Below the pieces are notes generated by a model. The model made no database searches and was not told where the DNA came from. It saw only the letters and a list, made by a program, of their open reading frames with translations. From NCBI GenBank assembly GCA_017522065.1, contig JAFXAD010000030.1, positions 1 to 44,174 on the forward strand: DNA of 44,174 nt, in the 5' to 3' direction. The stretch comes from Bacteroidales bacterium. GTDB lineage: Bacteria; Bacteroidota; Bacteroidia; Bacteroidales; P3. Each line of letters begins with the position of its first letter. Positions within the stretch are counted from its first letter, which is position 1. Positions 40,350-44,174 of this stretch are shown piece after piece. Position numbers and translations under genes: made by a program.

Positions 40350-40426
40350 GGTGGTCTGTTACAGATTCGAACTGTAGACCTCTTCCGTGTGAAGGAAGCG
40401 CTCTGAACCAACTGAGCTAACAGACC
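40349..40426 (-). tRNA. tRNA-Val (anticodon CAC), CCA encoded
   Basis: The minus-strand cloverleaf reads: acceptor GGTCTGT with ACAGACC, D arm GCTC-AGTTGGTTCA-GAGC, anticodon stem CTTCC with GGAAG around TTCACAC (anticodon CAC), and T arm TACAG-TTCGAAT-CTGTA. CAC reads GUG valine codons. Unlike the GAC tRNA at 36246, this gene encodes ACCA at its 3' end (40349-40352). It has its own promoter and terminator. Confidence 0.93.
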
Positions 40427-40462
40427 TTTTCCTTCGGTTCTATTATTGCCCGAAAGCGGGTG

Positions 40463-40492
40463 CAAAAGTACAACTTTTTTTTCATTTTGCAA
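40463..40492 (-). promoter_or_regulatory. Stable-RNA promoter of tRNA-Val(CAC)
   Basis: The minus strand shows TTG (40492-40490), 19 bp, TACTTTTG (40470-40463), then GCACCCGCTTTCG. This is an exact Bacteroidota promoter with the GC-rich start shared with tRNA-Val(GAC) and the rRNA leader at 44054. The gap 40493-40642 holds nothing else recognisable. Confidence 0.88.
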
Positions 40493-40642
40493 CAAAAAAT
40501 GTGCGAAGATTACAAAAAGGAAAGCTTTTCTATTGTTAATATCGTTGTTATTAATGTGTTATGTTCCGCGTGTCGGAAGTGTCCAAGTGCATCTTGTTTG
40601 GAAGTCCGGTTGTTGTGTGGATGGAGTAGGGGTGCAGTTTCT

Positions 40643-41770
40643 CTATTTTTCGGTGTCGAAAAAATAGCATTTTTCGAAGATTTCTCGCAGCGATTCTTCG
40701 TCGTCGATAATGTTCCTCAGATTCTCTAATTGTTCTGCGTTGTTCGACTCCGGAAGCCATAGTTTCAGGTATCCGTTGCGCCCGTATTTTTCGTTCAGGT
40801 GTTCTTTCGCACGCTGCCACTGCTCTTCGTGCCCAAGCTCCGGATAGTGATTCCTGCCATATTGGACGGTACGCATTATTATCTTGAGCGGTTCGATGTC
40901 ACGATCGGCTTCGGCAACGATTTTGCCGTATATGGTTCGTGGAGCGTGGTCGGCCGATGCACGATGGTCCTCAACGGCTTGGGCCATGGTCTCGATTTGT
41001 TCGTCGTCAAACCAGCGTCGCAGGTTCCTGTCGTTTTTGACGATTTCTGCTGATACTATGTGGTGCCTTTCGCGACCGGCGGTCAGCCCCATGTCGTGAT
41101 AGGCCGCAATGGTGTATACCATATTTATTTCTACGTCGTAATGCTGGGCAAGTTCAATGCTGTTTGCTATGACTGTACGTGCATGTCCTTGCTTGTGAGC
41201 ATTGTCAAAGAGGTCATATTGCGGCAGTATGTTTTGCTCGATAAAAGAGGTTAGTGGTGCGCAGAGTCTTTGTGTATCAATTATTTGGAATGCCTGCCGT
41301 GGCGTCCCGTCTGCAATGTAGATGGTGCCGCAGTGCTGGAACCCGTGTTTTGTGATGAGATGAAGCATTATTCTGTTGTCGGCATGGGTGTCGATGCGTA
41401 GTGACGGAATCTGACCCCGACACCAATCTATGCACGTCTCGAAAATGCCGTGATGACCTTCGGCACATGCAATGCGGTGGATGGTTCCGTACGGACGTGA
41501 GTCGTTAAGCCAACTGCCTGATTCAATATACTCGTATGTCGGGTCGCGTCCTATAATGAATGCAAAAGTGCCGGCAATTGCACCATCTTCGCAAATCACA
41601 TAACTGACTTTTTTGTGTATATCGTTGGTAATGACTTCAGTGGACGGGTACCCTGCCACCCATTGGTTTGCGTTGCCATTGTTGCGCATGATTGCGCGGG
41701 AGTGGTCGAAAAGCGGCATGAGCTCCGCAAGGTCGGACTCGGTCGTGTGTCGGATTGTGTATTTGTTCAT
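40643..41770 (-). CDS. GNAT acetyltransferase / HD-domain fusion protein
   Basis: A 375-residue soluble protein with two domains. Residues 1 to about 165 look like a GNAT N-acetyltransferase (IRHTTESDLAELMPLFDHSR, GAIAGTFAFIIG, RPYGTIHRIACAEGHHG, LITKHGFQHCGTIYI). Residues about 185-320 are an HD phosphohydrolase: GHARTVIANSIELAQHYDVE, with the metal motif in IAAYHDMG, HHIVSAEIV and AVEDHRASA. The C-terminal tail is acidic. The HD domain suggests nucleotide or phosphoester hydrolysis, and the GNAT domain acylation of an amine; substrates are unknown. It stands alone between tRNA-Val(CAC) and the divergent hydF gene. Confidence 0.85.
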   Translation of the reverse strand: MNKYTIRHTTESDLAELMPLFDHSRAIMRNNGNANQWVAGYPSTEVITNDIHKKVSYVICEDGAIAGTFAFIIGRDPTYEYIESGSWLNDSRPYGTIHRIACAEGHHGIFETCIDWCRGQIPSLRIDTHADNRIMLHLITKHGFQHCGTIYIADGTPRQAFQIIDTQRLCAPLTSFIEQNILPQYDLFDNAHKQGHARTVIANSIELAQHYDVEINMVYTIAAYHDMGLTAGRERHHIVSAEIVKNDRNLRRWFDDEQIETMAQAVEDHRASADHAPRTIYGKIVAEADRDIEPLKIIMRTVQYGRNHYPELGHEEQWQRAKEHLNEKYGRNGYLKLWLPESNNAEQLENLRNIIDDEESLREIFEKCYFFDTEK

Positions 41771-42103
41771 CTCGAAATACTAAACTGAGAATTGTATTTT
41801 TTATTTTGTAAACCTCCAAAATTCGTATAATTCATGTTTTGTTTGCAAAATAATTTTTACATAAAGTTAAAATTATGGTTTATAGTGATTTGTCTATTTT
41901 ATTTGTGAATTTCGTGCTCGAAACAATTTTTTTTTGGATGTTGCCTTTTGTCACTTTGTTTTTTTGGTGTATTTTTGCATTTCCTTATTCAAATGATGAT
42001 TATAGAAACAGGTCGAATTGTCGTTAACCGCTTTTTTATAATAATCAGAAAATAAATGTCTTTGAACCCCAACCTCTAACCTATATTAAAAAGTGTTCTA
42101 TAA
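41771..42103. other. Divergent AT-rich region upstream of hydF
   Basis: A 333-bp gap between the GNAT-HD and hydF genes, with T-rich runs. Apart from the hydF promoter at 41946-41977, I see no gene, RNA or repeat in it. Confidence 0.4.
41946..41977 (+). promoter_or_regulatory. Promoter of hydF-folA
   Basis: TTTTG (41946-41950), 19 bp, then TATTTTTG (41970-41977) matches the Bacteroidota consensus. The leader to the ATG at 42104 would be about 120 nt. Confidence 0.7.
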
Positions 42104-43306
42104 ATGAAGGGTAACGAATTGAAGCCGCGCATAGGCGTTTTTGGTCGGCGGAACTATGGTAAGAGCTCGCTTGTCAACTACCTTACAGGCCAGAATATTG
42201 CTATCGTATCCGATACGCCTGGGGCCACGACCGACCCCGTCCGCAAAACGATGGAGCTGGGTGGCGTCGGACCTGTCATCTGGGTCGATACTGCTGGAAT
42301 CGACGATGTCGGTGAACTCGGCCAAGCTCGCGTCGAGCGCTCTTTCGCCGAACTCGAACAGTGCGACCTCGCCATCGTTTTGCTCGCCGAAAACCGTTTC
42401 GACGAACACGAACAGTCTTTGCTGGACGCGTGCAAGAAAACGAAAATCCCCTATTTGCTCCTGTATTCGCAGGCCGACAAGGTACCGCCCAGCGATGTGT
42501 TCTTGGATGACGTGCAGCGTATTTGCGGTACGCGCCCGCTGGTCTTTAGCATTTATGACGATTCGCGCCGTGATGTTCTTTTGAACTCAATTTTGCAGCT
42601 CTTGCCAGAATCGGCGTACAAGCACATGTCGCTCCTCGGCGACGTCATTCATGAGGGTGACAAAGTTGTCATGGTGACGCCTATCGACAGCTCGGCACCC
42701 GAAGGTCGTATGATATTGCCTCAAGTACAGGTGCTGCGTGATATTCTGGATAACAATGCAATCGCTCTCGTCTGCAAAGAAAGCGAGCTGGTTCGGACGC
42801 TTGCCTCTCTCGCAGCTCCTCCAAAACTGGTGGTCACAGATAGTCAAGTCTATGACTATGTGGCATCTGTCGTTCCAGACGATATATTCCTCACTTCGTT
42901 CAGCGTTGTCCTTGCACGTGCAAAAGGACTTTTTGACGATTATGTCAAAGGTACACCCAAACTAAGCAGTCTGAACGATGACGACAGGATTCTGCTCCTC
43001 GAGTCATGCACGCACAATGTCACTTGCGAAGACATCGGACGTGTGAAACTGCCCAAACTGATAAAAAAATTCAGCGGAAAAAATATTCATTTCGATGTCG
43101 TGTCAGGACTCTCTTCTCTCGAACGCCCTGTTTCCGACTATGCCCTTGTCATCCAGTGCGGTGGATGCGTCGTCTCGCCAAAACAATTGGCCTCGCGACT
43201 TGCCCCTGCCGTCGAAGCGGGTGTGCCTGTTTCCAATTATGGCCTGGCAATCGCATATATGAACGGAATATTCGAACGCTCGATGCGAATCTTTAATCAA
43301 AATTAA
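42104..43306 (+). CDS. hydF: [FeFe]-hydrogenase H-cluster maturation GTPase HydF
   Basis: A 400-residue maturase. The N-terminal GTPase domain has the P-loop GRRNYGKSSL, SDTPGATTDPV (switch I) and VDTAGIDDVG (switch II). The C-terminal cluster-binding domain holds the HydF signature: CTH (Cys302, His304) and CGGC (Cys352, Cys355), separated by 47 residues. HydF is the scaffold on which the di-iron subcluster is assembled by HydE and HydG before transfer to the hydrogenase. Neither hydE, hydG nor a hydrogenase gene is in the window. It implies an anaerobic, hydrogen-metabolising host. folA follows 20 bp later. Confidence 0.96.
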   Translation: MKGNELKPRIGVFGRRNYGKSSLVNYLTGQNIAIVSDTPGATTDPVRKTMELGGVGPVIWVDTAGIDDVGELGQARVERSFAELEQCDLAIVLLAENRFDEHEQSLLDACKKTKIPYLLLYSQADKVPPSDVFLDDVQRICGTRPLVFSIYDDSRRDVLLNSILQLLPESAYKHMSLLGDVIHEGDKVVMVTPIDSSAPEGRMILPQVQVLRDILDNNAIALVCKESELVRTLASLAAPPKLVVTDSQVYDYVASVVPDDIFLTSFSVVLARAKGLFDDYVKGTPKLSSLNDDDRILLLESCTHNVTCEDIGRVKLPKLIKKFSGKNIHFDVVSGLSSLERPVSDYALVIQCGGCVVSPKQLASRLAPAVEAGVPVSNYGLAIAYMNGIFERSMRIFNQN

Positions 43307-43326
43307 TTATTGTTTCATTATATATT

Positions 43327-43881
43327 ATGGTTTCAATCGACAAACTTCCAAACCTTTCAATCATTGTTGCAATTGCCGAAAACAACGCAATCGGAAAAAA
43401 CAACGACCTCTTATGCCATATTTCCGACGATTTGAAACATTTCAAGTCTATCACATCTGGCCATCCCGTTGTTATGGGACGTAACACATGGAATTCCCTT
43501 CCGCGCCGACCACTGCCAAAGAGACGCAATATTGTGTTGACGCACGATGCCTCGTTCTTCGAAAATGACGTCGAAGTGGCTCACTCCATTCAACAAGTGT
43601 TCGACCTTGTCAGCAGCGAAGAGGAATCTTTCATTATGGGTGGCGCCGCAATTTACAAACAGTTTCTGCCCTTCGCATCGAAATTATATATTACATGGAT
43701 AGATAAGTGTTTCGACGCTGACGTATTTTTCCCCGAAATCGATTTCTCGTTATATTCTAAAATATCTGAGAGTGAACGATTTTATGATGAGAAATCAGAC
43801 GTCGCTTTCCGCTATGCAGAGTATATGAAGAACCCTTCTGTAAATTCAAATAATAAGCTTAATGTTCTGAAATATAGTTAA
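43327..43881 (+). CDS. folA: Dihydrofolate reductase
   Basis: A 184-residue enzyme that reduces dihydrofolate to tetrahydrofolate with NADPH. DHFR features are visible: SIIVAIAENNAIGKNNDLLC, DDLKHFKSITSGHPVVMGRN, TWNSLPRRPLPKRRNIVL, and the NADPH-site IMGGAAIYKQFLPFASKLYI. The usual Trp in the Met20 loop region is replaced (LLCHISDDL instead of LPWHLPEDL-like). A short C-terminal tail of about 15 residues (NPSVNSNNKLNVLKYS) goes beyond the normal end. It is probably co-transcribed with hydF. Confidence 0.95.
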   Translation: MVSIDKLPNLSIIVAIAENNAIGKNNDLLCHISDDLKHFKSITSGHPVVMGRNTWNSLPRRPLPKRRNIVLTHDASFFENDVEVAHSIQQVFDLVSSEEESFIMGGAAIYKQFLPFASKLYITWIDKCFDADVFFPEIDFSLYSKISESERFYDEKSDVAFRYAEYMKNPSVNSNNKLNVLKYS

Positions 43882-44053
43882 ATACTTGTATTTTGACAAT
43901 GTGTTGTAATTTTTTGTCCGATTTTTTTGAATTTTATTCAGAATAACGGCCGAAAATAGTGTCGAAAAAGGTATGGTTAAAAAAAAGTTTCGTTTTTAAT
44001 GTATTGAAGAATAGGGTTAAAGATACAGTTTGAAAGATTTTTTCAAAAAAAAA
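43882..44053. other. Gene-free AT-rich region after folA
   Basis: T- and A-rich sequence between folA and the stable-RNA promoter. I see no gene, clear terminator or repeat in it. Confidence 0.4.
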
Positions 44054-44084
44054 TTTGTCGGAATGGAAAAAGGTTGTACTTTTG
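44054..44084 (+). promoter_or_regulatory. Strong stable-RNA promoter, probably of an rRNA operon
   Basis: TTTG (44054-44057), 19 bp, TACTTTTG (44077-44084), followed by GCACCCGCTTTCG. It is the same extended promoter as the tRNA-Val genes, with ideal spacing. Confidence 0.88.
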
Positions 44085-44174
44085 CACCCGCTTTCGACCG
44101 GAAAAGGAGAGTGAGACAGACGAGAGGAAGCGCGAGAACATTGAAAAGTATGAAACAAGAGATAGCGTGTGTCC
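44085..44174 (+). other. Putative rRNA operon leader, cut by the window end
   Basis: The transcribed region after the promoter contains GAGTGAGACAGACGAGAGG and GAGAACATTGAAAAGTATGA. It resembles the purine-rich leader with a GAACATTGAA-type segment found before 16S rRNA in Bacteroidales. No 16S sequence itself is in the window. Confidence 0.6.

Overview
The window reads as a chromosomal segment of an anaerobic Bacteroidota, most likely order Bacteroidales. Signs seen in the sequence: type IX secretion (T9SS) genes, a MurF-Alr fusion, a TonB receptor with the N-terminal extension common in Bacteroidales, a HydF [FeFe]-hydrogenase maturase, and promoters of the Bacteroidota type (TTTG, about 19 bp, TAnnTTTG). 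I cannot name genus or species. No transposase, integrase, phage gene or CRISPR array was found.

Layout. 0-5.3 kb (+): imelysin-type lipoprotein, di-heme cytochrome peroxidase-like lipoprotein and CcsBA cytochrome c synthase, a plausible heme/iron module. 5.3-11.2 kb: mostly minus-strand genes (M28 peptidase with a C-terminal barrel-like domain overlapping a 30-residue membrane ORF, NUC1 nuclease, hotdog thioesterase, small outer-membrane barrel, TetR regulator) plus one unrecognised plus-strand gene whose N-terminus is a tandem repeat. 11.3-18.4 kb (-): porU, porV, ispF, clpS, nfeD, floA. 18.7-21.4 kb (+): porP-like and a GldJ-like SUMF1 lipoprotein, divergent from porU. 21.6-32.5 kb (+): TonB receptor, OstA/LptA-like protein, grpE, dnaJ, then DUF2851, murF-alr, hemerythrin and a LuxR regulator packed with ATGA overlaps or short gaps. 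32.5-36 kb: SulP transporter and a divergent NapH/NapG-like polyferredoxin. 36-40.5 kb: two tRNA-Val genes on the minus strand enclosing an ECF sigma, anti-sigma and outer-membrane protein operon, with a large intergenic repeat family on both sides. 40.6-43.9 kb: GNAT-HD fusion (-), then hydF and folA (+). The window ends in what looks like an rRNA operon promoter and leader.

The main unexplained structure is the repeat family at 36.0-36.9 and 39.7-40.3 kb. Units of 192 to 212 bp are built from roughly 10-11 bp micro-repeats, lie in the same orientation on both sides of the sigma operon, and have a diverged relative on the opposite strand near 9.6 kb. Other points of interest are a stable-RNA promoter shared by both tRNA-Val genes and the rRNA leader, a GA-rich heptamer tract that reappears in frame inside the anti-sigma gene, a receiver-like regulator without its phospho-acceptor Asp beside a hemerythrin gene, and several domain fusions.
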